Of a stretch of DNA of 64,000 bases, positions 1 to 12,412 are shown in pieces; position 1 is the stretch's first letter, and each line of letters opens with the position of its first letter. The position numbers and the translations under genes were made by a program. The notes below the pieces were generated by a model that saw only the letters and a program-made list of their open reading frames with translations, was not told the origin of the DNA and ran no database searches. Origin of the DNA: Dipodascopsis uninucleata var. uninucleata (Eukaryota > Ascomycota > Lipomycetes > Lipomycetales > Lipomycetaceae); the NCBI GenBank assembly GCA_030568195.1, contig JAJLTO010000001.1, forward strand, positions 1,666,001 to 1,730,000, read 5' to 3'.

Positions 1-594
1 GTAACAATTCTCACCAAGCGTTTATTTACTAAGATTTAAAAAAATTCAGCTGTATGTAAGTATTTTACGCATAAACTACTTCGTTATATGAAATCGAAAA
101 TTAAAGATTGATAAAGAGTGAATACCGCCCGTAACCAAGAGCACTCAGAATTATCCTTATGCAGTTAGGTAAGTGAGACTGATACTTATTATGTACATTG
201 CTATGCAACAATAGCTGTAGAAATTGATTGTTCAGGATAGTTCGAGTCTAGGACTACTCGAAGGGAAAATAATGCCTTTAAAGAACCAGTAATAAAAAGA
301 GTTATAAGAGAGAATATGTGGTAACTGATTTAGAGAAATTAAAAAATCGCTAGAAGATATAATAGACGAATAACAAACAATGCAGCTTACTAAATCACCA
401 ATCTTTTACATAGTTCAACATGACAAAAAAGAATTCTAAGAAGTCAACAAGAAACAAAGGAATAGAAATGAAGAATAGTAGAGTCGCTACTAGAAGACAA
501 TTTAAAAAGGCTCTCGAAAATATTACATACATAATTGTGCAATATATATTTTATATCATCTCTCCTTACCGACTCAAAATTATTAAAGCTGTAA
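1..594. other. 3' flank of RVS167, no gene seen
   Basis: AT-rich sequence downstream of the minus-strand RVS167 stop codon. The short overlapping ORFs here (near 420-668) have no recognisable sequence and overlap on both strands. I see no RNA gene or repeat. Confidence 0.6.
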
Positions 595-2586
595 TCAGCT
601 CTCGAGCTGAACATAATTTCCAGGGAATACACCAACCGCATTATTAAGCTTTCCAGTCCACCATCCATTAGGGTCAGCAGTACGCTGGACTATTTCAATA
701 CGATCGCCAGCTCTGAAAGTCAAATCACCCTGTGCTTGGGCGGCATAGTCAAACTGAGCAATGCAATACTCAGCTCCGTTTGCTGCTGGCTGTGGCGGGG
801 GCGCTTTCTTATCTAGACTACTATAGTCATACTGCGCTGGCTGCGTATATACCGGAGGTGCTTGTTGATATTGAGTAGGTGAGGCAGCAACAGGAGCAGC
901 ACCGTAAGGTTGTGGTGTGTATGATTGAGGAGCATAGCCAGTGGCAGGAGTAGCTGACGACTCGTATTCAGCCGGCTGATAGCCATTGCCGTATCCTGTA
1001 CTGTTGTAAGGTGATGTAGCCGAATATGGAGGAGGAGTAGAGCCATCTGAACCAACGCTTCCCATACTGCCAACTCGGTTACCTGACCCGACACTGCCAG
1101 GTGCACCAGGCTTTCTAAATTTTGGATCTAATTTCTTTTTTGATCTCTGCTTATTAAATTGAGTAATTCCAACTGCTTCAGCACGTTCCTGAACGTCACC
1201 TCTCTTTGAATTAAAAGTTGCTTCTATGTCATCATTTAAATGCAACTGAAAGTAAGCAATGTTATTCTGGTTCATGTGATCGTACAAAGTATAAAAGATA
1301 TTGAGCTGCATATAGTAAAATGACTGAAAAAGAGGTTTAATGAATTCTGTTTCGAGTGTAAAAAGCTTCGGTAGATCTTCCTTTAACATATCATTGTAGT
1401 AGTTATATTCCTGAGTCGCAATCTCAACGTTATTCTCTACCTGATATATAGCCTTCTCATCTTTCAATGTCTTTTCTTTCTTTTCTTGCAGTTTCTTTAA
1501 ACTATTCGCGTGCCTATCTAAATCGAGCTGCTTGTGCGAACGCTTGACAATAAGCTTGCGAATATGCTTAACAATCTCTAATAGTTCATCTGCTGGTTTA
1601 ACAACGCGCGTATCAAGCATTTCTAGCTCCGGTTGAATAGTTTCCTGGAGTTCGAGAACTATCTGTCGATATTGCTCACACGCAGCAATTCCTTCTGGAT
1701 TTCCCTCGGGAATGGCAGCATTGGGGTCAGACGCACGACCACTAATTGGCTTGTATATTTCTTCAATTGCCTTTGAGAACTCTATTTGATGCGTCAACAT
1801 CGCTATTAAAACAGTTAGAAAATCTAATCTTCCACATATGTACTGATATTTACAAGCAAATTTATACACTTTTCTTAGATAGTCTAGAGCTGAACATCCA
1901 GCTAAATAGCTCATTCAAGATACTTACAGTTGATCGCAGAATAGTATTTGTTAGTCTCATCGTGAAGCTTCTTAGTTTCGCCTTCCAGCTCTTTGAATCT
2001 TCGCTCGGCATCTATAAATACAGCGTCCTTGGTGGTTTCACCCTATAGCAGTCAAACGTCAGTATTCACAAACAACCATAATCTTGACATTCCCAGCTCT
2101 TAAAGAGTACATCGTGTTACACCAAACAACGCTGTAGTCTAAAGCATTATCGTCACCACCTTGAGCACGAGTATTTATTCGGGTCTTCCACATACTCTCT
2201 ACCCAAAGAATCTACTAAGAATCCGAGAAAATAAAATGAAAAAGATTGCACACTTACAATGTTGAACTTCTGTCGCAGGTTTTGCGGTGCCTATGTTATC
2301 AAACGAGGTGAAGTTAGCAACCACTGATAATTCCGTCGAGTACATTGCAGAGCATAGTTGGGCCCGTCTCTACGAATTCCCTTGCCATCGATAAGTGTGC
2401 TCAGTGCCCCACTTTGCACGATAAAACCGCTGCGAAAAGATACTATCGCAATCAACAGCAGCCAGACTTGCGACAGGATATGATGCAAGAATCGCAGAGC
2501 TGGGCACTTCCCCTCACAGCCAGTAGACTCAAAAGCATGATGCCACTTACTCTAACCACCGACTTCTGGATTCCCTTCCAAGACAT
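595..2586 (-). CDS. RVS167: BAR-SH3 protein, RVS167 (amphiphysin/endophilin-like)
   Basis: Membrane-curving BAR-domain protein; Rvs167 works with Rvs161 in endocytic vesicle scission and actin patches. Four exons read from the complement: 2586-2551, 2290-2258, 2042-1928 and 1802-595, giving 463 aa. The first two exons encode only 12 and 11 residues ([12 protein letters not shown], then [11 protein letters not shown]), matching the conserved start of the yeast protein. Donors are GTAAGT; the last intron has CTAAC about 10 nt before its AG. The BAR domain covers about residues 1-250 (AMLTHQ-like and QLDLDRH motifs), followed by a Gly/Ser/Tyr/Pro/Gln-rich linker and an SH3 domain at about 406-463 with ALYDY-like QFDYAAQ, WWTG and FPGNYV. 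The domain order is the family's usual one. The identification is firm; the two tiny exons are inferred from splice signals and conservation. Confidence 0.93.
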
Positions 2587-4070
2587 GAATACTAGCTAAA
2601 CTGGAACTCGAGCACCTAGGCAAGAACAGACTACAGTGATAGGCAGCCAAATAACGAATGGCGCTCGCGTGTTGAAGAATCTCCACGCAGTCCAATGATC
2701 AGACAGGGCAAGATAAAAAAGAAAATCTGGCCGGGTTAAATCCTTAATAGCTGCCAGAGTACAAATTGTGTTTTCCGAGCCTAGTCTTTAGTTGATTGCT
2801 ATTCGAATAGTCAGGCTCGAGTTGCGTGCAGATATTAATTTCGTCTCTGGGTGAAATGGAAAAGAAAATAAGTCTATAGAGCTAAAAACAAGCCCACGAG
2901 ATAGTGAACAGAAAGTATTATATAGACTATTACCGCCTGAGAGAGTTGTGTGACCTTCTTGCAGCAACCTTGTTACCTAACTGTAGAAAAAGACCGAAGT
3001 TTGTATTATTGTGCACCTAAAGTTGGGAAACCACTGGAAGCTAGTAATACGTGCGCCCAGTGCCGGGTAATATTGCTTGCGTGGACATCGTAGCACTCTT
3101 GTGTGACGTTGCTACCTGCATATATATTATATAGAGATGCGATTTCAGCATGCAATGGGTCATGACCCGACCTGAAGATGCCAAGCATGTCGATTACGCA
3201 TGAGGGCTGTAGCACTGCTTTGTACGACAGTTGACAACTGTTAGTTCCATAGTGATTGACGGACGTTAGACTTGATTAGGAGATGGCCCAGAACGACATT
3301 AATTGTGCGCGATAAAAATGAGAGCACAGATAAGGTTTGCACATTACATCATTTCTAGTCTTCTTCTAGAACGACTGAACCACACAAGTAACAGGCTGTG
3401 CTGTAAATATAAGGTGCTTGTAGAATAGATACGGCGTCAGGGACTGCGACTTGATGGCGATTCTGGAAATGCGGGCGCAGCTTTCGTATCCATGGCAAAT
3501 GCAATAAAGTGAAGGTGGCAGAGTACTTGCAAGACAATGCAAGATAGTGTCGAGGCTCAAGGTAAGATATATTCAAGTCATTAGAGGTCCTGTGGTATGT
3601 GTTTCTCATAACCAGTACCACTGAGGAGTACGCATTACAAAGTGAGTAGTATTTAGACAGACGACTACAGGAAAGAGCAGTCGGCGAAGAAGTATATAGA
3701 ATTATTGAACGCATCACTATAGATATATTCTTATATTATGTCGTGCATAAAGTACATACACGTAGATAAATATAAAAGAGAGTAGAAAGGAGACACAAAG
3801 AAAATTATACATGTCTTACACAAACTGCATATGTGCAAACAATACATGTGAAGCAAAACGACAGATTAACAACAGAGATCTTCTACTCTTGCTACACATA
3901 TTCTCAGACTAAATTCAGTAGTCGATAAATTGACGTCACGGTTACCCTTGTTTGACAATCATTTTCCGATAGTAAACTAAAATTCTGTCTAGTCTCATGT
4001 CGCTCGAGCATACGCGTGTCAAGTCATCTTATTAGAATTTTATCAATAGAAACCAAATTAATAAAAACAC
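2587..4070. other. Intergenic region between RVS167 and NFS1
   Basis: About 1.5 kb holding the upstream region of RVS167 and the 3' flank of NFS1. A 120-codon minus-strand ORF at 3355-3717 has no recognisable domain and Cys/Tyr/Ser-rich low-complexity composition; I do not support it as a gene. Confidence 0.5.
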
Positions 4071-5764
4071 CTAATGCTGCGACCACTCGATAGAGTCCAA
4101 ATCGATACCCTCTTGAACCATTTCCCATAGAGGAGAAAGCTCTCGAAGAAATGTAACACGATCTCTGACAGCAGTGAGTACATAGTCGATCTCCTCTTCG
4201 GTAGTGAACCTTCCAATACCAAATCTAATACTAGAGTGTGCAAGAGCATCATCTGCTCCGAGAGCATGTAAGACATAAGATGGTTCCAGTGATGCGGATG
4301 TGCAAGCAGATCCCGATGAGAGTGCGATGTCTTTAAGAGCCATCAGTAGAGACTCACCCTCGACATATGCAAAGGAAATGTTCACGCAGCCAGCGTAGTG
4401 TCGCTCAGGGTCTCCGTTGCGAACTGTGTGTTTCATAGAAAGAAGCCCATCCGTAAGTCTCTTGGAGAGACGAGAAATATGTGTATGATCATATGCCATT
4501 TCTGCCTTAGCGATACGACATGCCTCACCAAGACCAGCAACTAGTGGAGGTGCCAATGTACCACTTCGGAGACCTCGTTCTTGACCACCGCCAGTGATTA
4601 TAGGATCTAAACGGACGCGAGGACGACGTCTTACATAGCAAGCGCCGATACCTTTTGGTCCGTATATCTTGTGTCCAGAAATAGAGAGAAGATCGATATT
4701 CGAGGCGTTTACATCAATAGGGATTTTGCCGACAGCCTGAGCAGCATCTGTATGGAAAAAGACTTTGTGCTTTCTGCAAATCTTACCGATCTCATCGATT
4801 GGCTGGATAACCCCAATTTCATTGTTTACGGTCATAATAGAGACAAGAGCCGTGTCGGGTCGGATTTCTGCCTCGAGCTGCTCTAAATCAATAAGACCGT
4901 TTGATTGTACTGGAAGATAAGTGACATCAAATCCTTCGTCCTGTAAGTGGCGACACGAATCAAGAACACACTTATGCTCTGTCTGTGAAGTGATAACATG
5001 TCTCTTTTTATTCTTGTAAAATCTGGCAACACCCTTTACAGCCATATTGTTTGACTCTGTGGCTCCGGAGGTGAAAATAATTTCTTTAGGATCAGCCCCG
5101 ATTAGATCAGCTACATGCTTTCGCGCCTTTTCAACTTCTTCCTCAACTTCCCACCCATAGCTATCTACAATAAATAACGACTAGTTAGACAACGATGAAC
5201 GTATAAAGCAAATAAAAGATATAATATCAACTAAAGCTATCACAATACATACGAGTTCTTGAATGGGGATTTCCATACATTCCAGTGTAAAACTGGAGCA
5301 TCACATCCAAGACGCGAGGATCAAGTGGAGTTGTAGCCTGCATATCGAGATAGATTGGTCTCGCATCGGTATCCATGATTTCCACATTTTGCAAAATTTC
5401 TACACAAATATTCAGTTAGTTATTGGTCTTTTTGTACCCAAGGACTTTGTCTTTTCGTATAGCTTTCATCATTCCCGCTATCGCGATTTTTATTTGCCTT
5501 GCTTGGATTTCACAAATCACATCGTCTTGAAAAAGAAATCCACTCACCACTTCCAGATGCCGGAGTAGTAGCTGAATTTATGTCAAATCCTGCTGGTGGC
5601 GCATCTGTTATTGGGTTATGCACTGTCGTAGCAGGAGCTTTCTTCGATAACGTTGACTTGGCATATGTACGGACGGCGACTGGGGTCCTGACAAAGCTCT
5701 GTAATCGGCACTTTCTGCTGATATTACTCAGCTGCCGAACAGCTCTCAAACTGCTTGTCTGCAT
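4071..5764 (-). CDS. NFS1: Mitochondrial cysteine desulfurase NFS1
   Basis: PLP enzyme that takes sulfur from cysteine for Fe-S cluster assembly and tRNA thiolation, mainly in mitochondria. Three exons from the complement: 5764-5548, 5399-5253 and 5164-4071, giving 485 aa. Exon 1 is an Arg/Ser-rich, acid-poor presequence ([18 protein letters not shown]...) typical of matrix import. Joins restore conserved text across both introns (ILQNVEIMD... then [14 protein letters not shown]). The PLP lysine lies in [10 protein letters not shown] (about Lys287) and the persulfide cysteine in [10 protein letters not shown] (about Cys409). An RRRPRVR stretch resembles the nuclear-localisation patch known in yeast Nfs1. 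The C-terminus [19 protein letters not shown] is conserved in the family. Introns of 148 and 88 nt; the first has an ACTAAC branch site. Confidence 0.97.
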
Positions 5765-6492
5765 AGTATCCTAAATTTTCCAACTCAGAAAAACAATATA
5801 TTTACCGAATATTAATGCTCCGTAGAGAGTTATTATAAAGTCAAGTGTGGCTTTCTCTGAAAATAAAAATCCTACCAGAGTTACGAATACTAAAAACTAG
5901 AGAATTTCCGAGATGTAAAAAAATTACTCTTTAAATTGCGTATTTTAAATGTAGTATTGTAGAGATCTATGGATGTCCCGGTTATCAAACGACAAATCTA
6001 GATTTCTGTGGCTATTAAGGCATATTCGTAACGTTACAACTTACTTAAAACCATAAGTGAGGCAACGTTTTACTATACATCTCCGACCAAAGTCCTAATG
6101 CCTAACACCGACTGAATGTGGAACACCTCTCCACAGACTAGTACAATTTTTTATGATCTTTATACCACTGATATAATTGGATTCTCATGGAAGTTCCATT
6201 AGCACAATGCAAAATGATAATTCAAAATATTAATCTATGCCTATATTATATGATAACTAAATATCGATTAACATGCTAGCAGAGAGACAAGAACGCCTCT
6301 CTGTATATAAATGGTGCTAAATGACAGAATTAAATGCGAAGTTAATAGTATGCAAAAGCAAAATAAAGATCGTATTTCACTTGGACCTGGTATCTGCGAG
6401 AGATAGCACCAGCTAATAATACTGATTATAACGAAAATATCGGTATATATTTTGTACTTAGACGTGTATATCGAAAACTGAAATCAAGAAGT
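5765..6492. other. Intergenic region upstream of NFS1
   Basis: About 0.7 kb of AT-rich sequence between the NFS1 start and the stop of the wall-protein gene. It should include the NFS1 promoter. No ORF, RNA gene or repeat is evident. Confidence 0.5.
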
Positions 6493-7569
6493 TCAAAGAG
6501 CTAATTGAAAAATTAGTGCTGCCAGAACGCTTAATACAGACATGCTTGTTAAAGTATTGGCTTCATTAGCGGCTGCAGTTGTCTGAAGTAAGGGTGCTTC
6601 ACTAGTAGTAGTAGCAACATCAGATTCAGTGGTTGAAGCACTTGATTCAGCGGACGAGTGGTGATAAATTACGAAAGTCTCAGTTGACGTGGAATAAGGA
6701 TCACCATTTGAATTGTAAATAGTGACGACTGAGAACGACGTAGACATAGGTGAAGATGAGCTGTCAACAGAAGAGGATATAAATGACGAAGAATCGTCGG
6801 TAGAGGTCGTCTTAGCACTAGAAGAGATGTCTGTTGAGCTTGCTTTCAAAGACGAATCACCCTCAGATGTCGTCGTACTTTCGGAGGTTGTACTGTCAGA
6901 AGTAGTTGCACTATCAAAGGAGGCCGTCTTAGAACGGTCAAACGATTCTGAAGTAGTGGATAGCGTTGATGTAATTGTAGAGGTAGTAAACGAATCCGAT
7001 ACGGAAGAAGTGACTGACGACGAAAAGGTTATGTCAGAGAAAGTGGAAGTAGCAGTAGTAGAATCCGACGATAGCGCTGTTGAGGACACCTCCGAAATGG
7101 TAGACGATGATGCACTCATGGTTTCATTGATAGCCCGTCTAATGACAGTAGGCTTCGTCTTTTTCTTCTTCTTTAAATTGCCAAGCTCATTATCCAAATC
7201 CTTAGCTCGGGTCTTGACACCGCTTGACGAGAGTTTAGATCTGTAGTAGGTGGCATGTTCAGAGAGACGCTTCCAGGGAACATTGAAGAAGCTTGGATTT
7301 GGGGTCCACTTCTTTTCAGACCAATTTTCATGCACTTCTATTACAATCTCAGATTTTGCAACGTCTTTGCTTTCGCGTTGCTGCCGAATAACTTGATAAC
7401 CGCTGGTTGTCCTGAGGGGCACATCTTCTAAATCCAGCGTCTGCATGCTGCTTGGCTCCTTCTCAGCCTCCTTTACGTCCTTTTCACTATTATGGGCATA
7501 GCTGCTAGCATGTATCGCGCCGAATGAAATTATCAGTAAGTATGCGAACAACTGAGTAAAACAACGCAT
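6493..7569 (-). CDS. Ser/Thr-rich secreted GPI-type cell-wall protein
   Basis: Single-exon ORF of 358 aa. Residues 1-22 (MRCFTQLFAYLLIISFGAIH) are a signal peptide. Residues about 25-145 are charged and not recognised, with a KKKKKTKP basic patch near 135. Residues about 150-325 are almost entirely Ser/Thr with scattered Asp, Glu and Ala, typical of O-mannosylated wall stalks. The C-terminus is a small-residue stretch followed by a hydrophobic tail ending SVLAALIFQLAL with no charged residue after it, as in a GPI-attachment signal. The architecture supports a wall or plasma-membrane mannoprotein; no enzymatic domain is visible. The Ser codon bias produces a long acidic antisense ORF (6722-7246), which is an artefact. 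The gene family was not recognised. Confidence 0.8.
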   Translation of the reverse strand: MRCFTQLFAYLLIISFGAIHASSYAHNSEKDVKEAEKEPSSMQTLDLEDVPLRTTSGYQVIRQQRESKDVAKSEIVIEVHENWSEKKWTPNPSFFNVPWKRLSEHATYYRSKLSSSGVKTRAKDLDNELGNLKKKKKTKPTVIRRAINETMSASSSTISEVSSTALSSDSTTATSTFSDITFSSSVTSSVSDSFTTSTITSTLSTTSESFDRSKTASFDSATTSDSTTSESTTTSEGDSSLKASSTDISSSAKTTSTDDSSSFISSSVDSSSSPMSTSFSVVTIYNSNGDPYSTSTETFVIYHHSSAESSASTTESDVATTTSEAPLLQTTAAANEANTLTSMSVLSVLAALIFQLAL

Positions 7570-8721
7570 TGCCCTATAATGTCGTTAAGGAATATTTCTT
7601 GTTCGAAGTCTCTGTAGTAGTATATATTGTGAACGACGTGAAATAAATATGTACAGAAAAAGGGAGGCCGACCTATTTTGCTGGTCTTGTCTTCCAAATT
7701 ACTTCAATGTTGCAAAGCTGTGTTTTCGATGTAATTCATATAATGCTCAAGCTACTTCAGAGCACGGAAATGTTCGTATATATATAGATTTTATAAATGC
7801 ACGCTAGTGGATAACCAACGTGCTTCGCTATGGGTCGTGAAGAAAAAAATGCATGAAATCTTTAAATAATTTTATATGGCCACTGAAAGGAAGTGTGGTA
7901 AGACATGGATCACAAATTACGACGCCCTCTAAATGACTTCTATTGCTTGGTGACCTGGATTTCTTACATTCCCGTACTTGTTCGTGAACAGCTCAGCCGT
8001 ACCTGTTACCTGTTACCAGTGATGCAGCAAACTATATTTATACTTCATGCATGTTGTGCTTCATGCGTGTCGCACATAGATTAATAACATACCACCATAT
8101 GCTGAGATTACGTAAATTTAACGTACTAACATAACATTTCACTGATATTCCTGATCTGGATATCAAACAACAGACATACGTAGGCCTGATTTGAGTGTGC
8201 AGCCTTTGTAGTTGCCATTATTTTAGACGATCAGATACTACTGAGTCGAGCTATATTTGATACAAGTTAAAAAAAATATACGTATCAGAAATACAAGACC
8301 GAAAAATACGAATTTATAAATATTAAGGCACCAATTAAAAGAAAAAGAGGACAACACTAAAAAAATATGCGACTAGCTTTACGAATCTGCCGTAGGATGC
8401 GGCCTGCTGCCATATATTTTATTGACAACATGAACTGGACTAGATTGTAACCAAAAAAAGCTCAAAATAAAAATAAGTGGACCATTTAAATTCAGATTAA
8501 GATTTCAGTAGCAGGATGGTAGTATTGCTAAAGATATGTGAAAGCAGCTCTTCAGAACAGAATTAAGATCCATTAAAACAGTAAGTTGGTGATAGACAAC
8601 TGATAATATAAAACACTCCAACATGCTACGCTCACGATTCGAACAAAATTCATGAAACCAAAAAAGCACTCTTGCAAAGCATTAAATAGGCAGTAAATTC
8701 GAGAAGTAAAATCTTTGCCCT
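7570..8721. other. Intergenic region, wall-protein promoter and VPS23 3' flank
   Basis: About 1.15 kb. A TATATATAGATTTTA stretch near 7780-7795 and a TATATA about 50 bp above the wall-protein ATG could be TATA elements. Nothing else recognisable. Confidence 0.4.
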
Positions 8722-10360
8722 TTATCGCTCGCTCAAGCCAGTTAAAGAGGCAATCTTCCCTACTAGAGCACGTTTCATGAACTGCTCACGAGCAAGAGTT
8801 CTTGTATGTTTAAGAAACACCTCGACTCCTATTCTCTCTCGATCGAGTGCCTTTCCAAGTATATAGATTGTGTCTTCTATTGCAAGATCATCCGCCATTA
8901 GGTCGTATATTTGATTAAATACAGCAGCCTCTGCACATATTATATCGTCAATATTGACATCACCGGCTTGTCGAGCATCACTAATAGTTCTGTCTGCCGT
9001 TTTGATTCGTTCTTCAATAAGCTTTCTGTTGTTTGAAGAATTCGCGATAATCTTTTTTAACTCAGACTCTTCCTTGTTGAGGTTACTATCTGCCAATTTT
9101 AGCATCTCAAGTGTATGCTTTAATTGCTCCACTTCCTTGTCATAGCCTGGTCGCGCTTCGGCGGCCTTTTTATTAAGAATTGCCAGAATCTCATTTGTCA
9201 AACGAACTTGCTCAGGATGCGGAGGCAAATGGGGAACAGGGGTAGAGCTAACTGGAGATATCGAAGGAGTCTCATCGATAATGTCCCTTACAGATGCATG
9301 CTGTAGATTTGAGAGTGACTGTTGCTTCTCCGGCGAGGCATATAGAGATACGCTTGATGTGCCAATGCCAGAAGGTGGTTGTGATGCAGCCATTTGACGT
9401 GGTGTCATACTTCGATCGCCGAAATCTAAGTAAGGCGCTTGCTGAGTAGAGTATGCAGATGCATTATAAGACGGAGCGGCAGTGTTATGCAGAGCTGTTA
9501 TATTATTGTCAAAGGATATCAAATTATCTTGTGGTTGCTGATTCTGTTTACCAATATGATGTTGAGGAGAAGATGGCAAAGTTGAATATGCTGGTACCTG
9601 TTGATGAATATCATTATTCCGCGTGAAATTTACTAAAGGCTGAGCTTGTCCTATAATAGCCGGCGGAGGAGTTGGAGCAGGCTGCGAAGGTTGTAGCAGT
9701 TGCTGCTGTAGGTAATTCGGCCCTGGAGGGGGTTTTCCATATACTGGTGGCTCCTGACCAAAGATATCAGATAGCACTCGACAAAGCTCTAGGAGGTTTG
9801 TCTGAGGATTCTGGCCATTCCAATATGAAATAAATGGATGATATATTTTTCCACTTGAGTCCACATGGTTTCCCGCGCGAAGACCCATCTGCGCAGTTGG
9901 GGTCACATACGCAATTGGTGCAAGGTAAGGATATTCATGAGGGACCCATATTGACACTGGAATATTGTATATATTCCCATGAAATCTTGCAGGTAGCGTT
10001 CCATGAAGATTTAGAAGAAGTTCTGACTTTCCAGTCTCGTACGCTAAAATTCAATAAACAACCAAGTTAGCTAGACTTCCCGTTGGGTCTGTGACGTTGA
10101 TGTCATTTGTAACGCTACTCACTGTAAACTTCAGTTCGTGGAGCAATTGAGTGATACAGCTGAAGACACTGGACCACATCTGAGAATGTACGATTGACAT
10201 CGCTATATTCCTATATTCAATAAAAGTATGGCAATTTCCTAGGTTACAATTTGTACACAGAATAATTTCTTCCACAACAGTCGTCAAATCACTAATAGCA
10301 TACCTGTAACAACACACGATGCAGCCATTCAATTGTCTGCTGTGGAACTTGTCTCGACAT
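8722..10360 (-). CDS. VPS23: ESCRT-I subunit Vps23/Stp22 (TSG101 homologue)
   Basis: Ubiquitin-binding ESCRT-I subunit that sorts cargo into multivesicular bodies. Three exons from the complement: 10360-10304, 10210-10123 and 10043-8722, giving 488 aa. Splicing joins MSRQVPQQTIEWLHRVLLQ to EYSDVNRTFSDVV and then YETGKSELLLNLHG, which rebuilds the UEV domain (about residues 1-150; WVPHEYP, HPFISYWN). A Pro/Gln/Ser-rich linker follows (about 155-320), then a coiled coil and the steadiness box at the C-terminus (LGKALDRERIGVEVFLKHTR). Intron branch GCTAAC is visible in the second intron. The length is close to fungal Vps23. No catalytic Cys is expected or seen in the UEV fold. Confidence 0.93.
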
Positions 10361-11212
10361 TTCTATACTGTTTATATCGAGCTTTTTGTTATCTGACGTT
10401 ATTTCAAATCCTAAACTGTACTTGAATTATAGAAATACTAGAGATTAAATAATGCCAAGTCTATACTGAAAAGAGATTAATGTGATGTAGATATACCGAG
10501 TGCGCGGCCGGAGACAAGGTAATACTTGTGAGTAATTGCACTCTATCACTTTCTTTATCTCCTGTTTATACTAAAATCATACAGATATCACACTTCTCTA
10601 ATTTTAATGACTTTTCTGTTCTGTTTGTATGATAAAAATGTGTAGTTATCTGTTATACGGTTTGTGTTTTGGATTAAGCCGAGGAAATTGAAGTATAATA
10701 CTCTAGGATGAGTTTCGATAACCACCAAAAAATAAAGAGGTCCAGATCGATTTATCTAAAAAACCACCGACATCATCAGCTTTCTACTTGAGTCCCATCC
10801 ACATTGACCTAATTTGGCGCAATATTTGAAGAATTCACGTCAGCAATTAATAAGAAAAATTACAAGGATCCTTAAATTGTAAAACCAAAAGTCTACTAGA
10901 TATAACTACTGAAATTTATGTTCAGTGCTTACAGAGTGTAACTAGGACGTGATCAGACGAAGTAACACCGATTCGCTAATATAAAAACATAGAAATTCTC
11001 CACACCTAGCTTGCGCATATATTCTGTTTGCCTCTATAAAATATGGTATCTTCTCTATAATGAACAGAGACTACCTTTACTAGTATGTGTTAATTGGTAT
11101 TTATTTTATTTTGAGTTATTAAATAATTATACAAAAATAAATATATGACAAGCCAGAAACCTATCAACGATAATACATCTCCATTTTACTCCTTTAATAT
11201 TTTTCAGTACCA
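10361..11212. other. Intergenic region, VPS23 promoter and ERV41 3' flank
   Basis: About 0.85 kb, AT-rich with no ORF of note on either strand and no recognisable RNA gene. Confidence 0.5.
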
Positions 11213-12412
11213 CTAGTCGTTTCTTTTGATTCCAGTGTCCAGCATCGTTTTATTGCGATCCTGGTCATGCTTTCTTCCTGTGAACTTATTCCACAATTTA
11301 TCTACAATAGGAAAAAACCACCCTGTACACACAACAACACCACCAATAACATTGACGAGTCGAATCAAAAATTGCAAAAATTGTATTCTTCGCTCAGTCA
11401 CAAGAACGCTAATGGGTTCGATGTCATATTTAAAAAAAATTCCTGGAGGTCTATGAGGATTTACTAGCCTTAAAGGCTCCTCGGTAACCGCATATTGATT
11501 GGTCTCCACTATTCGGCGGAGTGAGTAGCTTCGATATGTTGTAGGCACAACTGAAATATAATACTGATATCTGAACATGTCTACTCCGAAAATAAAATGG
11601 ATTAGTTAATCTGATCATACAAAAGAGTTCTGTTTAAATAACTTACTTGTGTCTATAATCGCGGCGACGCCATCCAGCGGATTATTTAGCTTAGGATAAT
11701 ATGCACCAAACGAGAGCTCATCAATGACATGAGAAAAATTGAGGGCTTCTTGTGGAACAAGCTCTCTCGACATATCCATATATGCATAGTTTCTAGCTGT
11801 AATATGTAGATCGCCCTGCACCTTGTTTACCTTCAGGGAGCCATAAATTCGGCAAGCAGGCGAATATGGGTGCACGTCTCGATGTTTTTTGAATTTCTTC
11901 ACCGCCTTTGCTCGTCGGAACACAGACTGCAAATCATCGTCGCTCTCCGCCTGTTCACGGGATTCTAGAGTCAGCTCATGCGACGCAGACAAATCAAACT
12001 CAGCAGCTTGCATATCAATAAGTTCTGCTGCCAGAAGTCGGTCACCAGAACTATCCTGAACGTTTACATGAAGCGTGTCGCATGCCATTGCAACTGTTAT
12101 ATCTATGTTGACTTGCATATCAGATCCTACAGAGCTGTCAACAACGAATTCATGATCCTCTATCCCGCTAAAATAAGCTCCCATCTCCGTCCATATCAGA
12201 AATAAGCAAAGGATACCGAGCAAAATTGTCGTAGCTCCCCCTTGTGACGATCGTGTAGTGTACGTAGACGACACCTTGGCTAAAAACAACGGTCGAATAA
12301 CCAGTAGTTAGTGATACGTGTTAATTACTCCAAATATCATAATATGCCAGAAATCCTTACGGAAAGCATCAAACGTGCGCACACGACTTGAAAAACTATC
12401 TTGAGATGACAT
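11213..12412 (-). CDS. ERV41: ERGIC/COPII-vesicle protein Erv41
   Basis: Membrane protein that cycles between ER and Golgi with Erv46 and retrieves ER residents. Three exons from the complement: 12412-12361, 12279-11647 and 11580-11213, giving 350 aa. The first join creates TFDAFPKVSSTY, matching the family's conserved TFDAFPK start; the branch site CACTAAC precedes the acceptor. A transmembrane segment lies at about residues 33-50 (TTILLGILCLFLIWTEMG). The long lumenal domain contains the conserved HVIDELSFGAYYP and PGIFFKYDIEPISV stretches, and a second transmembrane segment lies near residues 303-323. The lumenal region is followed by a short charged cytosolic tail (KHDQDRNKTMLDTGIKRND). 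Confidence 0.92.

Noticed and set aside
6722-7246. 174-codon Asp/Glu/Val-rich plus-strand ORF
   Set aside because: It is the antisense of the Ser/Thr-rich stalk of the wall protein; reverse complements of Ser codons give acidic-looking ORFs.
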